A DNA stretch of 64,000 nt from Streptomyces lincolnensis (GCF_021173675.1 NZ_JAIHON010000006.1:620001-684000); one strand, 5' to 3'. Numbered from the stretch's first letter, positions 34,163-44,989 are shown. Notes: generated by a model from the sequence alone, not told the origin. Numbers and translations: made by a program.

Positions 34163-34816
34163 TCCATCCGCCACGGGCTTCTCGCCCTTCTCGAACGCGG
34201 CCCGCGCTACGGCTCACAGCTCCGTACGGAGTTCGAGTCCCGCACCGGCTCCACCTGGCCGCTCAACGTGGGGCAGGTCTACACCACGCTCAGCCGGCTT
34301 GAACGCGACGGCATGGTCCTGCAGGACGGCGAGGACGAGGCCGGCCACCCGCTCTACGCGATCACCGACAGCGGTCGCGTCGAACTGCGCAGCTGGTTCG
34401 AGAACCCCGTCGACCGCACCAGCCCGGCCCGTGACGAGCTGGCCATCAAGCTGGCCATGGCTATCGAGGCGCCCGGGGTCGACATCCGTGACGTCATCCA
34501 GTCCCAGCGCCGGCACACCGTGAAGGCCATGCAGGACTACACCCGGCTGAAGGCGCAGGCCCTCACCGCCGTGGAGAAGAACGGGGCCCGGGAGCGGGAC
34601 GACATCGCCTGGCTCCTCGTCCTGGAGCAGCTGATCTTCCAGATCGAGGCCGAGGCGCGCTGGCTCGACCACTGCGAGTCCCGGCTGATCCGCCTCTCGT
34701 CGACCACCCCGCCGGCGGGGCCGGAGCCGGCCTCGCCTGGGGCGGCGGCGGGAGCGGCGGGGACGGGGTCGCGGGCGGGGGCCGGGGCAGAGGAGGCCGC
34801 ACGCCACCGCCTGTGA
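34160..34816 (+). CDS. PadR-family transcriptional regulator
   Basis: Protein of 218 residues. Residues about 1-85 form the PadR winged helix (SIRHGLLALLERGPRYGSQL, VGQVYTTLSRLERDGMV, HPLYAITDSGR). Residues about 95-180 form the helical dimerisation domain of the PadR_C/Vir type. An Ala/Gly/Pro-rich tail follows. The ATG at 34160 gives the standard family N-terminus; the longer frame starting at 34124 is less likely. No ribosome site is seen, in keeping with leaderless translation. It lies 271 bases upstream of an ABC-FtsX transporter on the same strand, the classic arrangement in which PadR represses the transporter until a ligand appears. Confidence 0.88.
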   Translation: MSIRHGLLALLERGPRYGSQLRTEFESRTGSTWPLNVGQVYTTLSRLERDGMVLQDGEDEAGHPLYAITDSGRVELRSWFENPVDRTSPARDELAIKLAMAIEAPGVDIRDVIQSQRRHTVKAMQDYTRLKAQALTAVEKNGARERDDIAWLLVLEQLIFQIEAEARWLDHCESRLIRLSSTTPPAGPEPASPGAAAGAAGTGSRAGAGAEEAARHRL

Positions 34817-34880
34817 CGTCCGCCCTGCACGACCGGCCCTGAGCGCCCGAACGACGGATCCACAGGGCCGACCGGGCCGA

Positions 34881-34979
34881 CCGAGTCCACCGGATCCACC
34901 GGATCCACCTGACCCACCTGACCCACCGGATCCATCCGACCCACCGGATCCACCCGTACCACCGGATCCACTCGTACCA
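34881..34979. repeat. Degenerate 9-bp tandem repeat, about 11 units
   Basis: Unit CCGGATCCA and variants (CCTGACCCA, CCCGTACCA) repeated about 11 times in the spacer between padR and the ABC ATPase gene. Several units contain GGATCC. No gene is supported here. Confidence 0.8.
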
Positions 34980-35087
34980 CCTGAAGACTCCGAAGACCCG
35001 ACCAGACCATACGTACGCACGGCGCCGCCAACGACCGTCCGCCGCACGACGTCCGGCCGTTCGCCGGCGTACGCCCGAGGGGGAACC

Positions 35088-35821
<734 letters not shown>

Positions 35822-35825
<4 letters not shown>

Positions 35826-38689
35826 CGACCTGGTTCCACTCCTGGCGGGCCGCGGTCCGCATCGCCCGCCGCGACGCCTGGCGCTCCAAGGGCCGCAGCT
35901 TCCTCGTCCTCGCCATGATCGCGCTGCCGATCCTGGGCGTGAGCGCCCTGGATCTGACCCTCCGCAGCGCCGAACTCACCCCCGCGCAGCGGATGGAGCG
36001 CACCCTGGGTGCCGCCGACGCCCGCTTCTCCGACGCCCGAACGGCCGGCGTGGCCATCCTGCAGGACCCCAAGGGCGAGCAGCACACCCCGGCCGGGGAC
36101 TACGACTCGCCGGGCAAGTCCTGGCCCGACGGCCCGACCGATGTCACCAAGACCATCCCGGCCGGTTCGACGGTGCTGACCGACAGCAGCGGCAGCGCCA
36201 AGCTGACCACCAGGCACGGTCTGCTCCAGGCCGAGGTCCGTGAGCTTGCCGCCGCCGATCCCGTCGCCCGGGGCATCATGCGGCTGCAGGAGGGCCGCTT
36301 CCCCGAGAAGAACGACGAGATCGCCGCGACCACCCGGTTCCTGGAGAGCAGCGGGCTGTCCGTCGGCTCCACCCTCACCGCCCGCGGCTTCGACCGCACC
36401 TATGTGATCAGCGGCTCGTACGAGCTGCCCAGCGACCTCACGGCACAGCAGGTCAACGCCCTGCCGGGGGCCTTCCTCGCGCCGTACGCCAAGGCGGTCG
36501 AGAAGGCCGGACTGCCGAAGCCCGAGGACTCCACCACCTACCTGGTGAAGAAGTCCGGTGGTTTCACGTGGAACACGGTCCAGGCGATCAACGCCAAGGG
36601 CGTCCTGGTCACCTCGCGCGCCGTGGCCCTCGACCCGCCCGCCGACTCCGAGGTGCCGCTCTACCAGAAGGAAGGCTGGGCCAACTACGAGAGCAGCGGG
36701 GCCGCCGACGCCGCCGCGCTCGCCGCCGTGGGCACGGTCGTCGGCCTGGCGATGCTGGAGATCTGCCTGCTCGCCGGTCCCGCCTTCGCCGTCGGTGCCC
36801 GTCGTTCCCGCCGCCAGCTGGGCCTCGTCGGCGCCAACGGCGGTGCCCGCAGCCACATCCGGGCCATCATGCTGAGCGGCGGCCTCGTCATCGGCGCTGC
36901 GGCGGCCCTGGTCGGCACGGTCCTCGCCCTGATCCTGACCTTCGCCCTCCGGCCGCTCATCGAGGACTACATGGGGCAGCGGTTCGGCGGCTTCACCGTC
37001 AAGCCGCTGGAACTGCTCGCCATCGCCGCGCTCGCCGTCCTCACCGGCCTGCTCTCCGCGATCGTCCCGGCCGTCACCGCCTCCCGGCAGACCGTCCTGG
37101 CCTCCCTCACCGGCCGTCGCGGCGTGCGCCGCAGCAGCCGCGTGCTGCCGCTGATCGGCCTCGGTGCCGTCCTGCTCGGCGCGGCCATCGCCCTGTACGG
37201 CTCGGTCGTCTCCGACCAGTTCGTCCTGGTCGCGGGTGGCTCGGCCATCGCCGAGCTGGGTGTGGTCGCCATGACGCCCGCCCTGGTCGGCCTGTTCGGC
37301 CGGGCCAGCCGCTGGCTGCCCCTCTCGCCGCGCCTCGCCCTGCGGGACGCCGTCCGCAACCGGGGCCGTACGGCACCCGCTGTCGCCGCCGTCCTGGCTG
37401 CCGTCGCGGGCACCGTCGCCGTCTCGACGTACGCCGCGAGCAGCGACGCCCAGAGTCTGGCCGAGTACCGGGCCGGCCTGCCGCACGGGGCCGTCGCCGC
37501 GCTCGTCACCGAGGAGGGCGGCCGGGACGTCCCCGAGGTCCGCGACGCCGTGCAGCGGACGCTGCCCGTCGACGTCCGCGCCGATGTGTTCCGGATCGCC
37601 GTCGGCAAGCCCGGCTGCGCCCCGTACGGCGAGGGCGAGGGCTGTGGCCGCTTCGAGGTCGTCATCCCGCCGGCCAACGAGTGCCCGCTGTGGGTCAGCA
37701 CCCCCGACGGCTCCGACCCCGCGGAGAAGTACACCAAGGAGCAGCGGCGCGCGCTCGCCAAGGACTGGCGCTGCCTCTCGCCCGACGGCAACGGCATCTA
37801 CGTCGACGGCGGTCTCCTCATCGCCGACGCCCCGCTCCTGAAGGTCCTCGGCATCGACGACCCGGGCGCGGCCAAGGCCCTCGCCGACGGAAAGCTCCTC
37901 AGCTTCCACAAGCCCCAGGTCGACCGGAACGGCACCGTCGGTATCAAGCTGATCGCCGACCCGGAGGCCGCCGACCGCGCCGCCGAGCAGAACAAGCCGG
38001 TCCCGGGCGAGCTGAAGTCCTTCCCCGCCTACCAGGTGCCGGGCTCGCCCGACTCCTACGGGGTGCAGAGCGTGCTCAGCCCCGCCGCCGCCAAGGCCGC
38101 CGGACTGACCACCGTCCCCCTCGGCGCCTTCTTCAGCACCGACCGGTTGCCCAGCACCGAGGAGCGGCAGAAGCTCGACGCCGAGATCGCCAAGCTCGGC
38201 AGCGACGTAGAGCTGACCGTGGAGCGGGGCTGGGTCGAAGAGAACGGGCTCGTCCTGCTCGCGCTGACCGTCTTCGCCGGCCTGGTCACCATCGGTGCGG
38301 CCGGCATCGCCACCGGTCTCGCCCAGGCCGACGCCGAGGCCGATCTCAAGACGCTCGCCGCGGTCGGCGCCCCGCCCCGGGTGCGCCGCACGCTCAGTGG
38401 CTTCCAGTGCGGTGTGATCGCCGCGATGGGTGTGGTCCTCGGCTCGGCGGCCGGTGTCCTGCCCGCGGTCGGGCTGCGGCTCACCGAGGGGCGCCAGCAG
38501 ATGCGCTCCTACCAGGAGGCTCTCGACAACGGCTGGGGCGGCGCCGGTGACGCCCCGCCGTACGTGCCGATCGTCGTCCCCTGGGAGACGCTCGCCGCCC
38601 TCCTGGTGGCCGTGCCCCTCGGCGCCGCCCTGCTGGCCGCGCTGGTGACCCGCTCGCGCGGGGCGCTGGCCCGCCGCGAAGCGCACTGA
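35822..38689 (+). CDS. FtsX-like permease, 955 aa
   Basis: Large permease with an N-terminal helix (about 18-40), a long outer domain, three helices at about 300-430 forming the first FtsX unit, a further helix near 445-475, another outer domain (about 535-800, with a Cys-containing segment GCAPYGEGEGCG) and a last group of helices at about 810-950. This duplicated layout is usual in actinobacterial exporters of the MacB superfamily involved in antimicrobial peptide resistance or lipid traffic. GTG start coupled to the ATPase. A perfect hairpin at 38711-38745 ends the operon. Confidence 0.9.
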
Positions 38690-38710
38690 GCCTCGGTTGC
38701 CGGACCGTGT

Positions 38711-38745
38711 CCCCTGGACGAGGGTGATCCACCCTCGTCCAGGGG
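38711..38745 (+). terminator. Terminator of the ABC-FtsX operon
   Basis: CCCCTGGACGAGGGTG at 38711-38726 and its exact complement at 38730-38745 form a 16-bp stem with a three-base loop, 22 bases after the permease stop. Confidence 0.85.
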
Positions 38746-38914
38746 CACACCGTGTGGGAAAGCATGTGTGCGAGAGATCGTCATGCCGATGTGATAGGCG
38801 AACGACTGCTGAGCGCGACGACCGCGTGAGCAGCGGCACTGGCGCGCCCGGCAACTGCTGTTTCGCTTACGCGACTTGGTCGACCTTTGCGCACCTAACG
38901 AGCCAGACAACAAC

Positions 38915-38941
38915 AAACCCCAGGCCACTGACCTGGGGTTT
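38915..38941 (-). terminator. Terminator of tRNA-Gly
   Basis: AAACCCCAGG at 38915-38924 pairs with CCTGGGGTTT at 38932-38941. Reading on the minus strand the hairpin is followed by a T-rich run, the form expected for an intrinsic terminator just past the tRNA 3' end. Confidence 0.85.
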
Positions 38942-38946
38942 CTCTC

Positions 38947-39020
38947 TGGAGCGGGTGACGAGAATCGAACTCGCGCTCTCAGCTTGGGAAGCTGATGTTC
39001 TACCATTAAACTACACCCGC
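38947..39020 (-). tRNA. tRNA-Gly (anticodon CCC), CCA encoded
   Basis: Full cloverleaf on the minus strand. The acceptor strands GCGGGTG and CACCCGC pair fully. The anticodon arm has stem TCAGC/GCTGA and loop TTCCCAA, so the anticodon is CCC. The T-arm is GCGAG/CTCGT around TTCGATT. Discriminator T is followed by a genome-encoded CCA at 38947-38949. It lies 0.5 kb from dcd and is the intact counterpart of scars A and B. Confidence 0.95.
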
Positions 39021-39293
39021 GTAAGACGCCGGTCGGAACCGGTGTCGGAACGCGGAATTACCTTACCTCATGTCGGGCCCCCGGTGCTGAAGCCGTGGGG
39101 CCCGAGGGTGTTTCGGGGGTGGGACGGGGCTGCGAGGGGCGGGAGTTGGGGCGTACGGTGGAGGCGTGGGAGAGGGTCCGGGCGGGACCGGAGTGCCGCC
39201 TGGAGGGTCGTCCCACCCATCCCGTAATGTGGCATTTGTCGTCAGGCGAGCAGCAGCCGGACGCGGCTCTTGGGGAAGGGACTCTTGGACTTG

Positions 39294-39452
39294 ATGGAGC
39301 GCACCGTCGTCCGATGTGCCGATGGGCACGTGTTCAGTACCGCTTCGTTCCCGATGCAGCAGGCCGAGCGGCTCGGCCCCGGTCGGCTTGTTCGATGTCC
39401 ACGGTGTGCCCGGCTCCGCAGTGTGGTGCCGGTGAGCCTGGAGAAGCGGTAG
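39294..39452 (+). CDS. Small zinc-ribbon-like protein upstream of dcd
   Basis: Protein of about 52 residues beginning MERTVVRCADGHVFSTASF and ending PRCARLRSVVPVSLEKR. It contains one Cys plus His near the start and a CPRC pair, a plausible zinc ribbon. I recall this small family as conserved upstream of dcd in Streptomyces. The start is uncertain: GGGAAGGGA lies at about 39274-39282, and TTG codons at 39285 or 39291 would sit closer to it than the ATG at 39294. Function unknown; same strand as dcd. Confidence 0.65.
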   Translation: MERTVVRCADGHVFSTASFPMQQAERLGPGRLVRCPRCARLRSVVPVSLEKR

Positions 39453-39541
39453 AAGCGGTAGAAGCCGTAGGAGTAGGTGAGCGCAGGCGCGCGGGTCCGT
39501 CCGATTGTGGTCGGTCCGCGCGCCTTGCGTATCCTCGGGGC

Positions 39542-40117
39542 GTGCTTCTCTCAGACAAGGACATCCGGGCCGAGATCGACGCCGGGCGGGTACGGATCGA
39601 TCCCTACGACGAATCCATGGTGCAGCCGTCGAGCGTTGACGTACGGCTCGACCGGTACTTCCGGGTGTTCGAGAACCACCGGTACCCCCACATCGACCCC
39701 TCCATCGAGCAGGCGGATCTGACGCGGCTCGTCGAGCCGGAGGGGGACGAGCCGTTCATCCTCCACCCCGGGGAGTTCGTCCTCGCCTCGACCTACGAGG
39801 TCATCACGCTGCCCGACGATCTCGCCTCCCGACTGGAGGGCAAGTCCTCCCTGGGGCGGCTCGGGCTGGTCACCCACTCCACCGCCGGGTTCATCGACCC
39901 CGGCTTCAGCGGACACGTGACCCTCGAACTCTCCAACCTGGCCACGCTCCCCATCAAGCTCTGGCCGGGCATGAAGATCGGCCAGCTGTGCATGTTCCGG
40001 CTCAGCTCACCGGCCGAGTTCCCCTACGGCAGCGAGCGCTACGGCTCCCGCTACCAGGGCCAGCGCGGCCCCACCGCCTCCCGCTCCTTCCTCAACTTCC
40101 ACCGGACCCAGGTGTGA
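39542..40117 (+). CDS. dcd: dCTP deaminase
   Basis: Converts dCTP to dUTP for thymidylate synthesis, a cytosolic trimeric enzyme. At 191 residues it has the usual length. Family motifs are LLSDKDIRAEI at the start, QPSSVDVRL, RLEGKSSLGRLGL containing the substrate-binding Arg/Ser region, and HSTAGFIDPGFSGHVTLELSN carrying the catalytic Glu. GTG start. The next gene begins six bases after the stop, so they are likely cotranscribed. Confidence 0.96.
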   Translation: MLLSDKDIRAEIDAGRVRIDPYDESMVQPSSVDVRLDRYFRVFENHRYPHIDPSIEQADLTRLVEPEGDEPFILHPGEFVLASTYEVITLPDDLASRLEGKSSLGRLGLVTHSTAGFIDPGFSGHVTLELSNLATLPIKLWPGMKIGQLCMFRLSSPAEFPYGSERYGSRYQGQRGPTASRSFLNFHRTQV

Positions 40118-40122
40118 GCGCC

Positions 40123-40632
40123 ATGAGCGACGTACGGGAGAACCTGACCTACGAGGCGTTCGGCACCGCCGTCCGCGAACTCGCGCAGACCATCGCCGAC
40201 GACGGCTACGAGCCCGACATCGTGCTCTCCATCGCCCGCGGGGGCGTCTTCGTCGCCGGCGGGCTCGCCTACGCCCTCGACTGCAAGAACATCCACCTGG
40301 TGAACGTCGAGTTCTACACCGGCGTCGGCACCACCCTCGACATGCCCGTCATGCTCGCGCCCGTCCCCAACGCCATCGACTTCTCCTCCAAGAAGGTCCT
40401 CATCACCGACGACGTCGCCGACACCGGCAAGACGCTCAAGCTGGTGCGCGACTTCTGCGTCGACACCGTCGCCGAGGTCCGTAGCGCCGTCATCTACGAG
40501 AAGTCCCAGTCCCTGGTGAAGTGCGAGTACGTCTGGAAGCGTACCGACGACTGGATCAACTTCCCCTGGAGTGTCCTGCCTCCCGTGCACAAGTCCGGTG
40601 AGGCGCCCAAGGAGAACAAGGAAGCGGTCTGA
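40123..40632 (+). CDS. Purine phosphoribosyltransferase (xanthine/hypoxanthine type)
   Basis: Cytosolic salvage enzyme of 169 residues that joins a purine base to PRPP. The PRPP-binding signature VLITDDVADTGKTL is clear, and SIARGGVFVAGGLAYAL is the typical N-terminal loop of the Gpt-like group. The end has the DDWINFPWS region seen in xanthine-guanine transferases. ATG immediately after dcd. Base specificity cannot be settled from sequence. Confidence 0.88.
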   Translation: MSDVRENLTYEAFGTAVRELAQTIADDGYEPDIVLSIARGGVFVAGGLAYALDCKNIHLVNVEFYTGVGTTLDMPVMLAPVPNAIDFSSKKVLITDDVADTGKTLKLVRDFCVDTVAEVRSAVIYEKSQSLVKCEYVWKRTDDWINFPWSVLPPVHKSGEAPKENKEAV

Positions 40633-40800
40633 TCGGTCTCGTCGGCCGTCACCGGTCGGCAGCGGTGATATTCCTGCCGTGAGTCGGGAACCTTCGGGCG
40701 TCCGGCCGCGTTCGTGTGTCTGACGGCGGACGAGCCGGGCTGTCGGCTCGCAGGGCCGGCCGCTGATGGCGTACGACGACTTGACCGGGGGGCAAGAGGC

Positions 40801-41223
40801 GTGCAGCGGCACTGGGTGCATCGCGCGCGTCCGGCCGCCGTCGTGCTCTCCGCGCTGCTCGCGGTCCTGACCTTCTTCCTGCCGATGTCGGCCAAGTCGG
40901 CGCCGGTGTCCCGCCCGTCCTCGACGGGTACGGCCACGGCGGCGCCCGCGACCGCGCAGGCATCCCCGGCCGTCGACGCGCAGCGGCCCGTCACCGGGGC
41001 GCACCCCGTGCTCGGCCGCGCCCACGCGGACGTCGTGCCGTACCCGGTCCACGGTTTCCTGGGCCCTGGTGCCGGGGATGTGGCCCCGCACCGCGCTGTC
41101 GGTGGGCCCGCCGTCGCCGTGGCGGGCGAGGTGCCGGGAGCGGGCCGGGGTGGCCAGGCGTACCGCCCGCGCGGGCCGCCGTCCCGATGGAGCACCGGCA
41201 CCGAAGTCCGTATCGACGCCTGA
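40801..41223 (+). CDS. Putative exported hypothetical protein, 140 aa
   Basis: A basic N-terminus and one hydrophobic segment (PAAVVLSALLAVLTFFLPM) ending in SAKSAP give a reasonable signal peptide. The rest is Ala/Pro/Thr-rich followed by a Gly/His/Val-rich part without a known domain. GTG start with AGAGG five bases ahead. Its 3' end lies just before the SecDF gene, with 62 bases between stop and start. Codon pattern supports coding, but no homology is recognised. Confidence 0.5.
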   Translation: MQRHWVHRARPAAVVLSALLAVLTFFLPMSAKSAPVSRPSSTGTATAAPATAQASPAVDAQRPVTGAHPVLGRAHADVVPYPVHGFLGPGAGDVAPHRAVGGPAVAVAGEVPGAGRGGQAYRPRGPPSRWSTGTEVRIDA

Positions 41224-41285
41224 CCGTTCGCCTCCGCGCCCGGCGCAGACGTCGAATCCGTCTGCCTGCCCATCGTGGAGAACCC

Positions 41286-43742
41286 ATGTCTCGTGAGCCT
41301 CTGTCTCATGCGCCCACGCCTCGCACGCCCACGCCTCGCGCGTCCATGTCCCGCGCGTCCAAGTCACAAGCCCCCAAGCCACAAGCACCCACATCTCGCG
41401 CGCCCATCTGGCGGGCGATCGTCGCCCTGGGTGTGATCGCCGCCTCGCTCTTCTTCGCCCTCACCCAGTCCCCCCGCCTCGGCCTCGACCTGCGCGGCGG
41501 TACCCAGATCGTCCTGGAGACCAGAGACTCACCCGTCGTCGAGGCCGATGCCGAATCGACCCAGCGGGCCCTGGAGGTGCTCCGCCAGCGGGTCGACGCG
41601 CTCGGGGTGTCCGAGCCGAGCCTGTACCGGTCCGGACAGCAGCGGATCTTCGTCGAGCTGCCCGGGGTGCAGGACCCGCGGGAGGCGGCCGAAGTCATCG
41701 GCCGTACCGCGCAGTTGACCGTCCACCCGGTGCGGGGCGTGACGGACACGCGGGACGGGAACAAGGGGGAGCCGGCCAAGGACGGCTCGCGCACCCTGGC
41801 CGACCCCGATCAGACGGGGGCGTACCTCGAACTCGGGCCCCCCGCCCTCACCGGCGACGGCGTCAAGGACGCCGAGGCGGTGCTCGACCAGCAGACGATG
41901 TCGGGCTGGACGGTCAACCTCGGCTTCCGCGGGCAGGCGGGCAAGGACTGGGCGCGGATCACCGGGGCGGCGGCCTGTGCCCCGCAGGGCGCCCCCGAGC
42001 GGCGCGTCGCGATCGTCCTGGACGGCAAGATCCTCTCGGCGCCCGGTGTCAACGCGGACGTGGCGTGCGAGGTCGGCATCTCCGGCGGCTCCACGCAGAT
42101 CACCGGCGGCTTCGGCCGGGAAGAGGCCCGCGAGCTGGCCGCGCTCGTCAAGGGCGGTGCGCTGCCGGTGCCCGTGGAGGTCGTGGAGCAGCGCACCGTC
42201 GGCCCCACGCTCGGCGCCGACGCCATCGCCGCCAGCACCCAGGCCGCGATCATCGGGCTCGCCCTGACGGGGCTGTTCATCCTCGTCGTCTACCGGCTGC
42301 TCGGCGCCCTGGCCACCCTCGCGCTCGCGCTGTACGGACTGATCTCCTACGCCGCACTGGTCGCCCTGGGCGCGACTCTGACCCTGCCCGGACTCGCCGG
42401 TTTCGTGCTGGCGATCGGCATGGCGGTGGACGCCAACGTGCTGGTCTTCGAGCGGGCCCGCGAGGAGTATCTGGCGGCCCGCGTCCTGAAGTCGGCCTCG
42501 GGCCGGCTGGACACACCGCTGCGCACCGGCTTCGGCAAGGCCTTCAGCGCGGTCGTCGACTCGAACGTGACCACGCTGCTCGCGGCCGGGCTGCTCTTCT
42601 TCTTCGCGACCGGACCCGTCAAGGGCTTCGGCATCACGCTCTCCATCGGCGTCCTGGTCTCGATGATCTCGGCGCTGGTGATCACCCGGGTCCTCGCCGA
42701 CTTCGCGATCCGGCGCCGTTTCGTGCGTGAGCGGCCCGGCCTGACCGGGATCGCCTCCACCGGCCGGGTGCGCACCTGGCTCGCGCGGCGCGACCCCCGC
42801 CCGGTGCGCCACCGGCGCCGTTGGCTCGGCGTCAGCGGGCTGCTGATCCTGGTCGCCGTCGCCGGAATCGGGCTGCGGGGCCTGGACCTCGGGGTGGAGT
42901 TCACCGGCGGGCGCCTGGTGGAGTACAGCACCAGCAGGCCCGTGGACATCGACGCGGCGCGCACGGCGGTCACGGACGCCGGATTCCCGCGCGCGGTGGT
43001 GCAGGAGTCGGGGGACGGGGACATCTCGGTCCGAACCGGTGAGCTGAGCAACGACCAGCAGCACACGATCAGAACGGCGCTGGCGGAGGAGGGCGGCGAG
43101 GTCACCGTCGAGCGGGACGAGCTGATCGGCCCGAGCCTCGGCGACGAGCTGCGCCGGAACGCGCTCATCGCGCTCGGCATCGCCGTCGCGGCCCAGCTGA
43201 TCTACCTCAGCGTGCGGTTCCGGTGGACGTTCGCCGCCGCCGCGGTGGCGGCCATGGTGCACGACGTGCTGCTCGTGGTGGGCCTGTTCGCCTGGCTCGG
43301 CAAGCCCGTCGACAGCGTCTTCCTGGCGGCCCTGCTCACCGTCATCGGGTACTCCGTCAATGACACCGTCGTCGTCTTCGACCGGGTGCGCGAGGGGCGT
43401 CGCCGCGATCCGGCGGTGGATCTGGAGACCACCGCGAACAAGGCCGTCGTCCAGACGCTGCCGCGCACGGTCAACACCGGTATGGGCGCGCTGTTCATCC
43501 TGGCGGCCCTGGCCGTGCTCGGCGGTGACTCGCTCGCGGACTTCTCGGTGGCGCTGATCGCGGGCGTGGTGATCGGCATGGCGTCGACGGTGTTCACCGC
43601 CGTGCCGATCGCCGTGCAGCTGGAGGGCGGCCACCCGGCACCGCCGGTGCGCCCCAAGCGCAGCGGGAACAGGGGGGACAGCGGGGCCCGCGGTCCGCTG
43701 GAGCGACGCGACGGGGCGCGGGATTCGGGCGCCGTGGTCTGA
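41286..43742 (+). CDS. secDF: SecDF fusion, protein-export accessory membrane protein
   Basis: Protein of 818 residues combining SecD and SecF, which use the proton gradient to help pull proteins out through SecYEG. The SecD part has the start motif LGLDLRGGTQIVLET, periplasmic P1 domain and GLALTGLFILVVYRLLG. The SecF part starts near residue 520 (GLDLGVEFTGGRLVEYS) and ends with TVIGYSVNDTVVVFDRVREG. The first 40 residues are an odd Pro/Ser/Thr/Arg/Lys tail with repeated TPRTPTPRAS and SQAPKPQAP units. ATG start with GGAG six bases upstream. Streptomyces usually also has separate secD and secF elsewhere, so this may be the second system. Confidence 0.92.
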   Translation: MSREPLSHAPTPRTPTPRASMSRASKSQAPKPQAPTSRAPIWRAIVALGVIAASLFFALTQSPRLGLDLRGGTQIVLETRDSPVVEADAESTQRALEVLRQRVDALGVSEPSLYRSGQQRIFVELPGVQDPREAAEVIGRTAQLTVHPVRGVTDTRDGNKGEPAKDGSRTLADPDQTGAYLELGPPALTGDGVKDAEAVLDQQTMSGWTVNLGFRGQAGKDWARITGAAACAPQGAPERRVAIVLDGKILSAPGVNADVACEVGISGGSTQITGGFGREEARELAALVKGGALPVPVEVVEQRTVGPTLGADAIAASTQAAIIGLALTGLFILVVYRLLGALATLALALYGLISYAALVALGATLTLPGLAGFVLAIGMAVDANVLVFERAREEYLAARVLKSASGRLDTPLRTGFGKAFSAVVDSNVTTLLAAGLLFFFATGPVKGFGITLSIGVLVSMISALVITRVLADFAIRRRFVRERPGLTGIASTGRVRTWLARRDPRPVRHRRRWLGVSGLLILVAVAGIGLRGLDLGVEFTGGRLVEYSTSRPVDIDAARTAVTDAGFPRAVVQESGDGDISVRTGELSNDQQHTIRTALAEEGGEVTVERDELIGPSLGDELRRNALIALGIAVAAQLIYLSVRFRWTFAAAAVAAMVHDVLLVVGLFAWLGKPVDSVFLAALLTVIGYSVNDTVVVFDRVREGRRRDPAVDLETTANKAVVQTLPRTVNTGMGALFILAALAVLGGDSLADFSVALIAGVVIGMASTVFTAVPIAVQLEGGHPAPPVRPKRSGNRGDSGARGPLERRDGARDSGAVV

Positions 43743-43802
43743 GGACGCGCGGAGATTCGCCTCAGAGGCACGCGGAGATTCGCCTAAGAGACCCCGGAGA
43801 CA

Positions 43803-43838
43803 GAGGGAGGGCCCCGGTGGTCACCGGGGCCCTCCCTC
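43803..43838. terminator. Bidirectional terminator between secDF and the Yip1-like gene
   Basis: Seventeen-base perfect stem (GAGGGAGGGCCCCGGTG at 43803-43819 and its complement at 43822-43838) with a two-base loop, between convergent stops. A short direct repeat CGCGGAGATTCGCCT lies between it and secDF. Confidence 0.85.
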
Positions 43839-43857
43839 GTCGTAGGTGCGCGGAAAC

Positions 43858-44823
43858 TCAGAACGTGCCCAGCTTCACGATCGACAGCAACGCGATCAGC
43901 TGGATCGCCGACGCGCCCAGCGCCTTCGGCCACGGCAGGTCGTGGGACTTGGAGACCATGAGGGTGAGCAGGGCGCCGGCCACCACCCAGGTGGCCCAGC
44001 CGAGGATCTGGACGAAGGGGGCGTCGCCGCCGAGGAACATGGCGAAGACGAGGCGGGGGGCGTCCGTGAGGGACATGATCAGCATGGAGAGGCCGACCGT
44101 GGGCTGCCAGGCGCCGTCGCCGCCGAGCTGGCGGGCCAGGCTGTGGGTGACCACGCCCAGGACGAAGGACGACAGCACCATCGCCACCGCGGTGACCAGG
44201 ACGATCGGGACCGCGTTCGAGAGGGTCGCGTTGATCGCGTCCTCGCGGGCGCCGTCGAAGCCGAAGACCGCGAGCAGGCCGTAGAGGAAGGACACGACGA
44301 GGGCCGGGCCCCACATCGTGTAGTCCCGCATCTGGAGGAAGGTCTGGTTGGGGGACAGGAAGATGCCCCGCAGCAGTTGCTTCCAGTGCAGGCGCGGGCC
44401 GATCGGGCCGGCCGGGGCCGAGCCCGCCTGGTAGGTCGCGCCCTGGGTGTACGGGTCCTCGCCGACCGAGAACGCCTGCGTGTGGCCGGGGTTGTTGGCC
44501 GCGTACGGGTCGGGGCCGCCCTGGGGGGCGTGGTGTGCGGGGTCGTCGCCGAAGTACTCCGGCTCGCCGTGCCCGCCCTGAGCCGCGTGTCCGCCGTGTG
44601 CGCCGTAGCCGCCGGGCCCCGGGTGACCGCCGTTCGTCTGCGGCCACGGGCTGCCGCCGCCGCGGCCGTACGACGGCTGCTGTTGCGGGTACGGCTGAGG
44701 CGCCGCCGGCGGGTAGCCGTACGACGGTCCCTGGGGCGCCTGCTGTCCGTGCGGGGGTTGTTGCGGTCGCGCTTGCGGGGCGCGGTTGTCCCGGCCGCCG
44801 CGTCCGATCCTGAATCCAGCCAC
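43858..44823 (-). CDS. Yip1-domain membrane protein with Gln/Pro/Gly-rich tail
   Basis: Protein of 321 residues. The first 150 are low-complexity, rich in Pro, Gln, Gly and Tyr (PQPYPQQQPSYGRGGGSP). Residues about 165-321 form a Yip1-like unit of five helices, opened by LHWKQLLRGIFLSPNQTF, typical of bacterial Yip1 proteins. Function in bacteria is unclear. The GTG at 44823 (protein start VAGFRIGRGGRDN) matches the family start I recall in Streptomyces; the longer frame to 44904 is probably untranslated. Convergent with secDF. Confidence 0.82.
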   Translation of the reverse strand: MAGFRIGRGGRDNRAPQARPQQPPHGQQAPQGPSYGYPPAAPQPYPQQQPSYGRGGGSPWPQTNGGHPGPGGYGAHGGHAAQGGHGEPEYFGDDPAHHAPQGGPDPYAANNPGHTQAFSVGEDPYTQGATYQAGSAPAGPIGPRLHWKQLLRGIFLSPNQTFLQMRDYTMWGPALVVSFLYGLLAVFGFDGAREDAINATLSNAVPIVLVTAVAMVLSSFVLGVVTHSLARQLGGDGAWQPTVGLSMLIMSLTDAPRLVFAMFLGGDAPFVQILGWATWVVAGALLTLMVSKSHDLPWPKALGASAIQLIALLSIVKLGTF

Positions 44824-44989
44824 GTCTTCGAACGTACCTGGTCCCGGAGAATGACGTGCCGGGCCCGGTGGATCGGGCCCGGCTTTGCGGCCGAGCTGTG
44901 ACATCCCCTAAGGGACATCCAAGAGAGCGGAGGGAGTCCGCTCAGGGGAATGCCGTAGGGGCCGCCGTCAGGGGACGCGCCACGCCGGG

